A DNA stretch of 42,997 nucleotides from Gammaproteobacteria bacterium (GTDB lineage: Bacteria > Pseudomonadota > Gammaproteobacteria > SZUA-140). The position numbers were made by a program, and so were the translations under genes. Below, one piece after another: positions 19,879 through 28,601 of this stretch (its first letter is position 1; each line of letters starts with the position of its first letter). The notes under the pieces were generated by a model. That model did no database searches. It saw only the letters and a program-made list of their open reading frames with translations, and had not been told where the DNA came from. The stretch spans positions 1 through 42,997 of the forward strand of contig JALSGV010000179.1 in NCBI GenBank assembly GCA_026982565.1, read 5' to 3'.

Positions 19879-21624
19879 CTACTTGAAGATGTAATGGGCC
19901 TCGATATCCTGCCGGGTGACAATTCCCTTGATGCTCGCGGCTTGTTGCGCATCTGAAGCCACGCAGGCTGTGTCCAGGCCTTCCTGGTCCAGGGTTTCCA
20001 GCGCCTCCTGCAGCGTCGCCTCCAAATCGATGAGCACCGCCTGATAACGCCGGGCGGGGATTTCCAGCAGATTGACACGGTTGTTCTGGGATGAACCCAG
20101 GTCATTTTCGACCAGAAATTGCGCCAGGTTACTCGCTGGCATAACAACAGGGTAGGCGTCGTCTTCGTGAATTACGACAATCCATAGAGGATTTTTTTTC
20201 AGGATGCCTGTTATCTCGTTGGTGCTTGTCATGGATGTGGTGAGGACAAGGTTTTTTTCCATGATGTGTTTCACCGCCTGGCGGCGCAGTGACTGTGCGA
20301 TCGGGTCATTGCGAAAATCCAGTCCCCGCTCCTTGATCAGCATGTCGAAGACGGCAGGTTGTTTGAAGATTTCACTGCAGGTCAGGCCGGCGGCAATGAC
20401 GGCCAGCATGCCCGGCAGTATGATGTGCGGGTCCGCGGTCAGTTCGATGATGGCGATCAATGCCGCCAGGGGGGCTTGCAGGGTGGCGCCCATCATGGCC
20501 GCCATGCCGATGACGGCATAGAAGGCGGGACCTGTCACCTGATCGGAAAATATCCATTGGGCCACCAGGCCCAGGGCGCCTCCCGCGCAGGCGCCGATGA
20601 CCAGGGTGGGGCCGATGAAGCCGCCGGGCAGGCCCAGGCCGACGCAGGCCGTGGTGGCGAACAGTTTGAAGAGCACGATCATGATCAACAGGGCGATGCC
20701 GGCCTGTCCCGCCAGGGTGGCGTTGATGGTGTCATAACCTACTCCCATGATCTGCGGGACGGCCATGGCGGCAAGGCCGGTGAGGACGCCGGCGAGCAGC
20801 GCCCGCTGCCAGAATCTGCGTTGTTGCCACAGGCGCGTGAATTTTCGCAGCAGCCAGATGAACAATGCCGCCAGGCAGCCGATGACGAGGCCGCTGAAGA
20901 GGACGTAGGACAACTCTCCCAGGGAGCCCATTTCAAGCAGGGGTATGGTGAATACCGGTTCGTCGCCAAATACCAGTCGCGACAGGGCCGTGGCGGAAAC
21001 GGCGGCGAGAATGACCGGGGTGAACCCCGCCAGGGTGTATTCCCGGGCGATGACCTCCATGGCGAAAATGACGCCTGCCAGGGGTGTATTGAAGGAGGCG
21101 GCGATGGAGGCCGCCGCGCCGCAGGAGACCAGGGTGCGGGTACTGTTGTCCGGCAATCTCAGGAACTGTCCCGTCAGACTGCCGGTTGCCGCGCCCAGGT
21201 GGACGCCGGGACCCTCGCGGCCGACGGAGTGGCCGCTGATGATGGAGAGCGCGGCGCCGATGAATTGCCAGACGGCGTTTGCCAGGGGCAGGCGGCCCTG
21301 GTGATACATGAGGCGTTCCATGACATGGACCACGCCTACTTGGCGTGTTTGTCTGGCGATGATGTCGAAAATCAGGCCAATGATCAATGCCCCGACGACG
21401 GCGATCACCAGGCGCATCACGGGAGACAGAGCCTCGTAGTTCTCAGGGTCCCCCTGAGGCAGCAGGCCGGCCTGGGTAGTCTCGATGAGCAGGCGGAAGG
21501 CGATGATGACCAGGCCGCTCAGCAAGCCGCAGATCAGGCCGATGAGCGCCAGTTGTGGCAGGGTATCGATGGTAGTCAGCCAGCGCCGTTTTTTCTCCAG
21601 CAAACCTTTAAGGCGGGATTTCAT
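19879..21624 (-). CDS. CLC-family chloride channel/transporter with C-terminal CBS pair
   Basis: An inner-membrane CLC protein of 581 residues. Present: the gating glutamate in GREGP (E137), the GGFIGP anion-binding loop (334-339) and FNTPLAGVIFAME. The residue aligned to the E. coli internal proton glutamate E203 is Val191 (AMEV), as in eukaryotic channel-type CLCs, so uncoupled chloride conduction is possible. The first SGIP-type filter segment is not recognisable. Residues about 455-581 look like two CBS motifs (HIMEKNLVLTTSM; VLIDLEATLQEALETLDQEG), a likely nucleotide-sensing regulatory domain. It is convergent with urtE; the AT-rich upstream DNA lacks an obvious ribosome-binding site. 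Confidence 0.92.
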   Translation of the reverse strand: MKSRLKGLLEKKRRWLTTIDTLPQLALIGLICGLLSGLVIIAFRLLIETTQAGLLPQGDPENYEALSPVMRLVIAVVGALIIGLIFDIIARQTRQVGVVHVMERLMYHQGRLPLANAVWQFIGAALSIISGHSVGREGPGVHLGAATGSLTGQFLRLPDNSTRTLVSCGAAASIAASFNTPLAGVIFAMEVIAREYTLAGFTPVILAAVSATALSRLVFGDEPVFTIPLLEMGSLGELSYVLFSGLVIGCLAALFIWLLRKFTRLWQQRRFWQRALLAGVLTGLAAMAVPQIMGVGYDTINATLAGQAGIALLIMIVLFKLFATTACVGLGLPGGFIGPTLVIGACAGGALGLVAQWIFSDQVTGPAFYAVIGMAAMMGATLQAPLAALIAIIELTADPHIILPGMLAVIAAGLTCSEIFKQPAVFDMLIKERGLDFRNDPIAQSLRRQAVKHIMEKNLVLTTSMTSTNEITGILKKNPLWIVVIHEDDAYPVVMPASNLAQFLVENDLGSSQNNRVNLLEIPARRYQAVLIDLEATLQEALETLDQEGLDTACVASDAQQAASIKGIVTRQDIEAHYIFK

Positions 21625-21724
21625 GTTTTATTATTTTTTATATAACGAAAAAGTATTAACTTTGTCCTCTGGAGAACAATCATAAAATCTGACTGAAATC
21701 CCTGGTCTTTCCAGTGATTTTATC

Positions 21725-21753
21725 TTGACACATTAGTAGGGTTGTTTTAAATT
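21725..21753 (+). promoter_or_regulatory. Sigma-70-type promoter of small-RNA candidate
   Basis: A perfect -35 TTGACA (21725-21730), 17-bp spacer, and TAAATT (21748-21753, 4/6 to TATAAT). Transcription would start near 21760. No protein gene follows before the terminator at 21826-21849. Confidence 0.5.
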
Positions 21754-21759
21754 TATCTG

Positions 21760-21849
21760 CAACCGGGAGGGGGGAGTGAAAACCTCTTAGGTGAGAATAA
21801 TAATAATTATATTAAAAATCACTAGGCGGCTTAATGGCCGCTTTTTTTT
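21760..21849 (+). ncRNA. Candidate small RNA (or short leader) of about 90 nt
   Basis: The stretch is bounded by a promoter-like sequence (TTGACA/TAAATT) and a good intrinsic terminator with eight Ts. The transcript would have a GGGAGGGGGG stretch and a single-stranded AT-rich middle, as in Hfq-type sRNAs. A minute frame follows the G-rich tract, GTG AAA ACC TCT TAG, so a four-codon leader peptide is an alternative. YqaA starts 26 bp beyond the terminator, so an attenuated leader of yqaA is the third reading. Confidence 0.4.
21826..21849 (+). terminator. Rho-independent terminator upstream of yqaA
   Basis: GCGGC (21826-21830), loop TTAATG, GCCGC (21837-21841), then TTTTTTTT. Orientation is rightward, while the gene on its left (CLC) is leftward, so it does not terminate an annotated gene. 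Confidence 0.75.
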
Positions 21850-21874
21850 GTCTCTCTTACCCTAAAGCCGCGCC

Positions 21875-22312
21875 ATGGATCTCGCTGCAGAAGGAAGCCA
21901 CGCCGGCCTGTGGGCCTTGTTCGTCAGCGCATTCATTTCCTCCACCTTGCTGCCAGGGGGGTCGGAGGCCATGCTCTATGGTCTGGCGAGAGCTGGTTAT
22001 CAGGAACCCTGGTTGCTATTGCTGACCGCCAGCGCAGGCAACACCCTCGGGGGCATGACATCCTGGCTGGTGGGATGGCTCATTGCCTGGCGCTTTCCCA
22101 GCCATCGCATGTTACAGTCACAACGCTACCGGCGCGCCTTGCAACGGGTGCGGCGCTGGGGCGCGCCCGTTTTGCTGTTCTCATGGCTTCCCATTGTGGG
22201 CGACCCCCTGTGCGTGGTGGCCGGCTGGCTGCGCACCGGACTGCTCGCCACGGTGTTCTTCATCGCCCTGGGAAAGGCGTTGCGTTACAGCGCCGTGCTG
22301 TGGCTGGCATGA
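21875..22312 (+). CDS. yqaA: YqaA family membrane protein (DedA/SNARE-associated superfamily)
   Basis: A 145-residue inner-membrane protein aligning along its length with E. coli YqaA: SSTLLPGGSEAMLYGLARAG, LLLTASAGNTLGGMTSWLVG, SWLPIVGDPLCVVAGWLR and the terminal FFIALGKALRYSAVLWLA. The family is related to DedA proteins, which act in lipid-carrier flipping, but YqaA itself has no settled function. It ends 16 bp from the convergent cyclic-nucleotide/rhodanese gene. No strong ribosome-binding site is visible. Confidence 0.88.
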   Translation: MDLAAEGSHAGLWALFVSAFISSTLLPGGSEAMLYGLARAGYQEPWLLLLTASAGNTLGGMTSWLVGWLIAWRFPSHRMLQSQRYRRALQRVRRWGAPVLLFSWLPIVGDPLCVVAGWLRTGLLATVFFIALGKALRYSAVLWLA

Positions 22313-22328
22313 CGCGTGGTTCGATGGT

Positions 22329-23411
22329 TCAGGTGATCAATTGCCCGGCAGGGATGTTCTTCAGGCCATCGCGCAGCACGCTGGCGCGCAGACCATACTG
22401 CTTCAATACGAATGAGGCAGCGGAACTGCGCCGGCCCGTTTCGCAATAACAGATGTAGGCGATGGAATTGTCCAGGGACTGGGCCTGTTTGTGCAGGTCC
22501 CGCATGGGGATGTTGAGGCTGTCGGGCAGGTGACCCTGCTGGTACTCGGAGGGCAGGCGCACGTCGATCCAGCGCGCCCCGCGGGCGATTTCCTGCTCGG
22601 CCAGGGCAGGGTCCTGCCAGTGCACATTGGGTTGCTCCAGCAGCTGTATGAAGTCACGTTTGGCGAGGCGCAGCAGGATGCCGTCGGACATCATGGTGAC
22701 GGTGGCGTTGCGCGGATTGTTGGAGATGAGGGCGGCCTCGCCGAAGGTGTCGCCCTGGTTGAGTTCCGCGATCTCGATGGATTCTTCATCGTCGTCCGGG
22801 TTGCGAGTCACCATGGCGACGCCGGCATCGATCATGTAGAAGTAGTCTCCCTGGTCCCCCTGGCGGATGATGACATCCCCCGCCTGCACCATGATGGGTT
22901 CCAGGCGGCCGAGGAGGGCCTCGATATTGGCCGGCGGCAGGTTCCTGAACGTGGGGGACTTGATCATGGAAGTCAGCCACTGTCCCTTGTTGACAGTGAT
23001 GATGCCCTGCTCGCACATGACCACTTCTGCATCGGGGGCGGAGATCTGCTCCCATGTGAGCAGCGTGTCCAGCAGTTCCTTGTCGATGCGGATGATTTCG
23101 CAGGGCGTGACCGTCACGGCGGAATAACGGCGCGGCGTCTCTGCAGCGACCGGGTGGCGCGCATCTTCGCTGCCGCTGTGAAACAGGTGCACCACGTCGC
23201 TGTCGCGGGATGACAATTCCAGGCTGCCATTCAGCAGATAAATGGCCTGCTTGTCCGCCTCGCCTTCATGGAAGAGATAGACGCCGGCATTGAGCCGCTC
23301 CCAGCTCGATTGCTCGATCAATTGCCGGATTTGATCCCGCGACAGGGAAGAGATGGGCTCGAGGCCCGCCAGGGCTTCCGTATCGATCTGGACTTGTTGT
23401 TGCGTGGCCAT
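22329..23411 (-). CDS. Two cyclic-nucleotide-binding-like domains fused to a rhodanese
   Basis: A soluble 360-residue protein. Domain order: a CNB-like domain (about 15-130, partly degenerate), a more canonical CNB domain (about 150-265, with VIIRQGDQGDYFYMIDAG and LNQGDTFGEAALISNNPRNATV), and a C-terminal rhodanese (about 275-355, WIDVRLPSEYQQGHLPDSLN and active-site loop CETGRRSSA). The phosphate-binding Arg-Ala of true cAMP sites is here NPRNATV, so ligand is uncertain. There is no HTH, so it is not a Crp-type regulator. It may sense a nucleotide or redox signal and move sulfane sulfur; the substrate is unknown. Confidence 0.85.
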   Translation of the reverse strand: MATQQQVQIDTEALAGLEPISSLSRDQIRQLIEQSSWERLNAGVYLFHEGEADKQAIYLLNGSLELSSRDSDVVHLFHSGSEDARHPVAAETPRRYSAVTVTPCEIIRIDKELLDTLLTWEQISAPDAEVVMCEQGIITVNKGQWLTSMIKSPTFRNLPPANIEALLGRLEPIMVQAGDVIIRQGDQGDYFYMIDAGVAMVTRNPDDDEESIEIAELNQGDTFGEAALISNNPRNATVTMMSDGILLRLAKRDFIQLLEQPNVHWQDPALAEQEIARGARWIDVRLPSEYQQGHLPDSLNIPMRDLHKQAQSLDNSIAYICYCETGRRSSAASFVLKQYGLRASVLRDGLKNIPAGQLIT

Positions 23412-23501
23412 AGGTTATTGTCCTGCGGGTTCTGGTTCATCCTTTGTTTGCCGGCGCGGCCCATACCCATGGTCTGCGCGAGTGTTCCCCGCGGCAAGGC
23501 A

Positions 23502-23510
23502 TGCTAAACT
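23502..23510 (+). promoter_or_regulatory. Extended -10 promoter candidate for the FAD/Fe-S gene
   Basis: TGCTAAACT is an extended -10 (TGn plus TAAACT, 4/6), about 65 bp before the ATG at 23576, in the divergent gap with the CNB-rhodanese gene. The -35 is weak. Confidence 0.3.
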
Positions 23511-23575
23511 TGAGCGTACCGGTAACTCTGCTGATATCATCGGCAGAATTTTCTGAATCTTCACATTTTTGACAC

Positions 23576-26500
23576 ATGACAGCATCGCCAACGGCGCGTA
23601 TTCGCGAAATCCCCTATAATTACACCTCCTTCTCCGACCGGGAAATCGTCATCCGCTTTCTCGGCGAGGCCCATTGGGAGGTGCTGAACCGTCTGCGCGC
23701 GTCCCGCCGCACGGGCCGTTCCGCGCGCATGCTGTTCGAGGTGCTGGGCGACATGTGGGTGGTGATGCGCAACCCTTATCTGGAGGACGACCTGCAGGAA
23801 AACCCGGCCCGCTGGCGTTCCCTTACCCGCGCCCTGCATCACCGCCTCGACCAGATCAAGGCCCGCGCCGACGATAACGAACTGGCCCTGCGGCTGCTCG
23901 ACGCCACCCGGCAGGCGGTAAGGGATTTCGAGGCCTGGCTGCCCCGCCAGCAGGCCCTGCGCCACAAGGCCTTGCGCATTCTGTCCCGGGTGACCCGCCG
24001 CGACAATATCCATTTCGGCGGTCTGGCGCGCGTCTCCCATGCCACCGACGCCACCGACTGGCGCGTGGAACATCCCTTCGTGGTGATCACGCCGGACAGC
24101 GAGGCCGAGATCCAGCCGGTGGTCAAGGCCTGCATCGAACTGGGGCTCACCATCATTCCCCGCGGGGGGGGGACGGGTTACACCGGGGGGGCGGTGCCCC
24201 TGTTCGCCGATACCGCGGTGGTCAACACAGAGAAGCTGGAGCAATTGGGTCCCGTTACCCGGCGCAAGCTGGAGGGGGTGGACGGCGAGGTGGCCACGGT
24301 GCGCGCCGGAGCCGGCGTGGTGACGCGCCGCGTGGCGGAACTGGCCGAGGCCCATGGCCTGGTGTTCGCCGTGGACCCCACCTCCCAGGACGCCTCCACC
24401 ATCGGCGGCAACGTGGCCATGAACGCCGGCGGGAAGAAGGCGGTGTTGTGGGGCACCACCGTGGATAACCTGGTGTCGTGGCGCATGGTGACGCCCGATG
24501 CGCGCTGGATCGAGGTGGAGCGCCTCGATCACAACCTGGGCAAGATCCACGAACAGGAAACCGTGCGCTTCCGCATCACCCGCTACGCCGGGGACGGCCA
24601 CCAGGCGCAGGGCGAGCCCGAGATACTCACCCTGCCGGGGCGCCTGTTCCGCCATCAGGGTCTGGGCAAGGATGTCACCAACAAGTTTCTGGGGGGGCTG
24701 CCCGGGGTGCAGAAGGAGGGCTGTGACGGCTTCATCACCTCCGCCGAGTTTATTCTCCATCATCAGCCGGCCCACGTGCGCACCGTGTGCCTGGAGTTCT
24801 TCGGCAGCGATCTCAAGCAAGCGGTTTCCTCCATCGTCGAGGTCATTGCCCATTGCGAGCGCCTTGACGATGTGCTGCTGGCCGGGCTGGAACACCTGGA
24901 CGAGCGTTATCTGCGCGCCGTGGACTATTCCACCAAGGCGGCGCGCGCCGAGCTGCCCAAGATGGTGCTGCTGATGGACGTGGCCGGCGACCGGGAAGGA
25001 GCGGTGGACGAGGCGGCCGGGGCCATCGTCGACATCGCCGTCGCGCGCCAGGCCGAGGGCTTCGTCGCGGCCAGTCCCGGCGCAAGGCGGCGCTTCTGGC
25101 TGGACCGGGCGCGCACCGCCGCCATCGCCGCCCACACCAACGCCTTCAAGATCAACGAGGACGTGGTGATTCCCCTGGAGCGCCTGGCCGAGTACAGCGA
25201 GGCAATAGAGATCATCAACATCGAGCAGTCCACCCGCAACAAGCTGCGCATGATCGACGCCGTGCGGCGTTTCCTGGACGAGGAACTGCCGGAGATGAGG
25301 CTCCTGCCCGAAACGGAGGCCAGCCGCGAGGACGAGGCCATCATCGCCACCAAGGTGGAGACCGCCATGGCGTTGCTGCAGGCCGTGCGGCAACGCTGGT
25401 CGACGCTGCTGGAATATCTCCATGCGCCCCTGGAGAGCCACGCCCACCTGTTCCTGGATACGGAACTGGAAAAGCAGCGGGCCGCGGATCGGGTCGCCGA
25501 CCTGTTGCTGCGCCGCGATGCGCGCATTTCCTACCGCCGCGAGGTGGAACAACCCTTGAAGGAGATCTTCGGCGGCCGCGAATTTGAGCCGCTGCACCGG
25601 CGCCTGGACGAGATCCATGCCGCCATCCGTTCCGGCCGCCTGTTCGTGGCCCTGCACATGCACGCCGGGGACGGCAATGTGCACACCAACATCCCCGTCA
25701 ATTCCAACGACTATGAAATGCTCCACGAGGCCGAGCGCATCGTGGACCGCATCATGGACATCACCCGTTCCCTGGGCGGGGTGATTTCCGGCGAGCACGG
25801 CATTGGCATCACCAAGATCCAGTACCTGGACGAACAGGACCTGGCCGTGTTCGGCGACTACAAGCAGCGTATTGACCCCAAGGGGGTCTTCAACCGCGGC
25901 AAGCTGCTCAAGGGCTCCGGCCTGCACAATGCCTACACCCCCTCCCTGCGCCTGCTGCAGCAGGAGGCGCTCATACTTGAAGAGAGCGAACTGGGCGCCC
26001 TCAACGACGACGTGCGTCATTGCCTGCGCTGCGGCAAGTGCAAGCCGGTGTGCGCCACCCACGTGCCGCGCGCCAACCTGTTGTATTCGCCGCGTAACAA
26101 GATTCTCGCCACGGGCCTCATCCTGGAGGCCTTTCTCTACGAGGAGCAGACCCGGCGCGGCGTCTCGGTGCGCCACTTCGACGAGATGCGCGACGTGTCC
26201 GACCATTGCACCGTATGCCACAAGTGCTTGCCCGCCTGTCCGGTGGATATCGATTTCGGCGACGTGAGCATCCGCATGCGCCACATCCTCAAGGCGCGCA
26301 CCGGCAAGCGCGCCAACCTGGGCGCCCGGTTGGCCATGGCCTATCTCAACGCCACCGAGCCCTTGCGGGTAAGGTTGCTGCGCAAGACCGTGGTGGAATG
26401 GGGTTCCCGCCTGCAGCGCATGGCCTGGCGGGTGGCGCGCCGCCTGCTGCCCGCGCGCCCGGATACGGCGCCGCCCGCCACCACCGGCAAGCCGAATATC

Positions 26501-27430
26501 CCCGCGCAGGTGATCCACTTCGTCAAGAAACCCCTGCCGGGCAACCTGCCCTCGCGCACCATCCGCGCGCAGCTGGGCCTGGAAGACAACAAAATGGTGC
26601 CCATCATCCGCAACCCCGGGAAGTCAGCGGAGGAGGCCGAGGCGGTGTTCTATTTTCCCGGCTGCGGTTCCGAGCGCCTGTTCAGCCAGATCGGGCTGGC
26701 CACCATGGCCATGCTCTACGAGGTGGGCGCCCAGACGGTGTTGCCGCCGGGCTATCTGTGCTGTGGCTATCCCCAGCGCTCAAGCGGGGACGAGGAGCGC
26801 GGCCGCGCCATCACCACCGCCAACCGCGTGTTGTTCCACCGCGTGGCCAACACCCTCAACTACCTGGACATCAAGACGGTGATCGTCTCCTGCGGCACCT
26901 GCATGGACCAACTGCTGCTCTACGAGTTTCAGCAGATCTTTCCGGGCTCGCGCCTGCTGGACATTCATGAATACCTGCTGGAAAAGGGCGTCTCCATGGA
27001 CGCCGTGGAAGGGGTGCAGTACCTCTATCACGATCCCTGCCACGGGCCCATGAAGACCCACGATCCCGTCCATGTGGCCTCCACCCTGCTGGGCCGGGAG
27101 GCCACCCTGTCCGAGCGCTGCTGTGGCGAGGCGGGCACCTTCGCCGTGTCGCGCCCCGACATCGCCACCCAGGTGCGCTTCCGCAAGGAGGAAGAATTGG
27201 TCAAGGGCATCACGCGCCTCACGGGCAAGCCCCGGGTGGAAAACGGCGAGGTCAAACTGCTCACCTCCTGCCCCGCCTGCCAGCAGGGCCTGTCCCGCTA
27301 CGGGGAGGATACCGGCCTGCAGACGGACTACATCGTGGTGGAACTGGCCAACCAATTGCTGGGCGAGGGCTGGCAGGAGGCCTTCGTGCGCAAGGCCAGC
27401 CAGGGAGGGATCGAGCAGGTGCTTTTGTAG
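23576..27430 (+). CDS. Large FAD-linked oxidase/4Fe-4S/CCG-domain oxidoreductase (DUF3683 type)
   Basis: A single polypeptide of 1284 residues. Order: an N-terminal DUF3683-like region (1-150), FAD-binding type 4 domain (about 165-400, with [17 protein letters not shown]), FAD-oxidase C domain (about 430-790, [16 protein letters not shown]), two 4Fe-4S motifs ([11 protein letters not shown] near 815; [12 protein letters not shown] near 878), and a duplicated cysteine-rich CCG domain (FPGCGSERL near 1028, [17 protein letters not shown], then [24 protein letters not shown] to 1235). This is GlcD, GlcF and HdrD-like parts in one chain, as in a D-2-hydroxyacid dehydrogenase passing electrons to a quinone. 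The substrate is not known. It is monocistronic. Confidence 0.92.
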   Translation: MTASPTARIREIPYNYTSFSDREIVIRFLGEAHWEVLNRLRASRRTGRSARMLFEVLGDMWVVMRNPYLEDDLQENPARWRSLTRALHHRLDQIKARADDNELALRLLDATRQAVRDFEAWLPRQQALRHKALRILSRVTRRDNIHFGGLARVSHATDATDWRVEHPFVVITPDSEAEIQPVVKACIELGLTIIPRGGGTGYTGGAVPLFADTAVVNTEKLEQLGPVTRRKLEGVDGEVATVRAGAGVVTRRVAELAEAHGLVFAVDPTSQDASTIGGNVAMNAGGKKAVLWGTTVDNLVSWRMVTPDARWIEVERLDHNLGKIHEQETVRFRITRYAGDGHQAQGEPEILTLPGRLFRHQGLGKDVTNKFLGGLPGVQKEGCDGFITSAEFILHHQPAHVRTVCLEFFGSDLKQAVSSIVEVIAHCERLDDVLLAGLEHLDERYLRAVDYSTKAARAELPKMVLLMDVAGDREGAVDEAAGAIVDIAVARQAEGFVAASPGARRRFWLDRARTAAIAAHTNAFKINEDVVIPLERLAEYSEAIEIINIEQSTRNKLRMIDAVRRFLDEELPEMRLLPETEASREDEAIIATKVETAMALLQAVRQRWSTLLEYLHAPLESHAHLFLDTELEKQRAADRVADLLLRRDARISYRREVEQPLKEIFGGREFEPLHRRLDEIHAAIRSGRLFVALHMHAGDGNVHTNIPVNSNDYEMLHEAERIVDRIMDITRSLGGVISGEHGIGITKIQYLDEQDLAVFGDYKQRIDPKGVFNRGKLLKGSGLHNAYTPSLRLLQQEALILEESELGALNDDVRHCLRCGKCKPVCATHVPRANLLYSPRNKILATGLILEAFLYEEQTRRGVSVRHFDEMRDVSDHCTVCHKCLPACPVDIDFGDVSIRMRHILKARTGKRANLGARLAMAYLNATEPLRVRLLRKTVVEWGSRLQRMAWRVARRLLPARPDTAPPATTGKPNIPAQVIHFVKKPLPGNLPSRTIRAQLGLEDNKMVPIIRNPGKSAEEAEAVFYFPGCGSERLFSQIGLATMAMLYEVGAQTVLPPGYLCCGYPQRSSGDEERGRAITTANRVLFHRVANTLNYLDIKTVIVSCGTCMDQLLLYEFQQIFPGSRLLDIHEYLLEKGVSMDAVEGVQYLYHDPCHGPMKTHDPVHVASTLLGREATLSERCCGEAGTFAVSRPDIATQVRFRKEEELVKGITRLTGKPRVENGEVKLLTSCPACQQGLSRYGEDTGLQTDYIVVELANQLLGEGWQEAFVRKASQGGIEQVLL

Positions 27431-27451
27431 CTACCTCCTTCACTCTTCCCT

Positions 27452-27601
27452 CTCCCCCGGGAGGGTGTCGCAAAAGCCATTCGTAGGTTGGGCTGAGGAA
27501 CGAAGCCCAACAGCAACAGCTTGAAAAGCCAAACATGTTGGGCTTCGTTCCTCAGCCCAACCTACAGAAAAACCGGCTTTTGCGACACCCTCCTGGGGGA
27601 G
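27452..27601. repeat. 150-bp inverted-repeat element (MITE-like)
   Basis: Outer arms CTCCCCCGGGAGGGTGTCG (from 27452) and, inverted, the sequence ending at 27601 match over about 27 bp with one mismatch. Inner arms GTAGGTTGGGCTGAGGAACG (from 27483) and its inverted copy (to 27565) match over about 32 bp. The two halves would fold into one long hairpin. It encodes no protein. It lies between the FAD/Fe-S gene and the convergent DUF2905 gene, where it may double as a bidirectional terminator. Confidence 0.85.
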
Positions 27602-27624
27602 AAGGCTAGGATTAAGGGGCGTCC

Positions 27625-27825
27625 TTACTTGCGCATCAACCAGAACAGCAGGCTCAGCACGATGCTGACGATGATCCCCGTGGTGAGGGGGAAATAGAAG
27701 CGGAAGTTTTCCCGTTCCACCACGATGTCGCCGGGCAGGCGCCCGAGGCCGGACTTCTGCAGCCAGGGCCACAACATGCCCACCAGAACCAGGATGATGC
27801 CGATGGTGATGAGCGTCTTCTGCAT
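27625..27825 (-). CDS. DUF2905 small membrane protein
   Basis: A 66-residue protein with two hydrophobic segments (residues 3-20 and 44-63) around GLGRLPGDIVVERENFRFYFPL, the DUF2905 signature. Function is unknown for the family. It starts 3 bp after the rpiA stop, so it is probably co-transcribed with rpiA. Confidence 0.85.
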   Translation of the reverse strand: MQKTLITIGIILVLVGMLWPWLQKSGLGRLPGDIVVERENFRFYFPLTTGIIVSIVLSLLFWLMRK

Positions 27826-27828
27826 GGC

Positions 27829-28485
27829 TCAGGTGAGCTTGGCGACCCCTTCTTCGCCGCCCAGCAACAGGACATCGGCGGGGCGGTTGGCGAACAGGCC
27901 GTTGGTGACCACGCCGGCGATCTGGTTGAGGGTGGTTTCCAGCTTGGCGGGTTCCATGATCTGCATGTTGTGGACATCGAGGATGATATTGCCGTTGTCC
28001 GTGATGAAGCCTTCCCGCAGCACGGGCTGGCCGCCGAGCTTGACGATCTCGCGCGCCACATAGCTGCGCGCCATGGGGATGACCTCGACGGGCAGGGGAA
28101 AGGCGCCCAGGATATCCACCAGCTTGGAGTCGTCGGCGACGCACACGAAGGTGCGGCTGGCGGCGGCGACGATTTTCTCCCGCGTCAGGGCGCCGCCCCC
28201 GCCCTTGATGAGTTGCAGATAGCGGTTGCTTTCATCCGCGCCATCCACGTAGACCGGCAGTTCCACCACTTCATTGAGATCCATGACGAGAATGCCATGG
28301 GAACGCAGGCGCCCGGCGGTGGCCTCCGAGCTGGCCACGGCGCCGTCGATGCGGTGCTTGATGCCCGCCAGGGCATCGATGAAGTGGTTGGCCGTGGAGC
28401 CCGTGCCCACGCCCACCACCGCGCCGGCCTCCACATATTCCAGCGCCGCCTCGGCAGCCATTTTTTTCATGTCGTCCCGTGTCAT
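27829..28485 (-). CDS. rpiA: Ribose-5-phosphate isomerase A
   Basis: A 218-residue pentose-phosphate enzyme interconverting ribose 5-phosphate and ribulose 5-phosphate (E. coli 219). Family blocks: [15 protein letters not shown], the DGADE catalytic segment, [14 protein letters not shown] (catalytic Lys/Glu region), and [25 protein letters not shown] precedes the ATG. It is divergent from ilvA. Confidence 0.98.
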   Translation of the reverse strand: MTRDDMKKMAAEAALEYVEAGAVVGVGTGSTANHFIDALAGIKHRIDGAVASSEATAGRLRSHGILVMDLNEVVELPVYVDGADESNRYLQLIKGGGGALTREKIVAAASRTFVCVADDSKLVDILGAFPLPVEVIPMARSYVAREIVKLGGQPVLREGFITDNGNIILDVHNMQIMEPAKLETTLNQIAGVVTNGLFANRPADVLLLGGEEGVAKLT

Positions 28486-28601
28486 GGATGTCTCCTTGCT
28501 GAATCACTTGCCGCCAATGATAACCAGCGCGCGCTGTCTTGTCATGATGTTTGCATCGCATACGCCGTGCAATGAACGGGGCAAGCTGATAACTTATAGT
28601 G

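Noticed and set aside
23561..26518. Very long open frame (985 codons) antisense to the FAD/Fe-S gene, and similar ones antisense to speA (61-1551), argS/priA (2668-4782, 4861-6516), ureC (9251-10876) and glutamate dehydrogenase (38880-40328)
   Set aside because: These arise from high GC codon use of the sense genes, have no recognisable domains, and the sense frames carry complete family motifs.
27440..28144. A 234-codon leftward frame across rpiA, DUF2905 and the 150-bp repeat
   Set aside because: It is out of frame with both real genes and translates the repeat.
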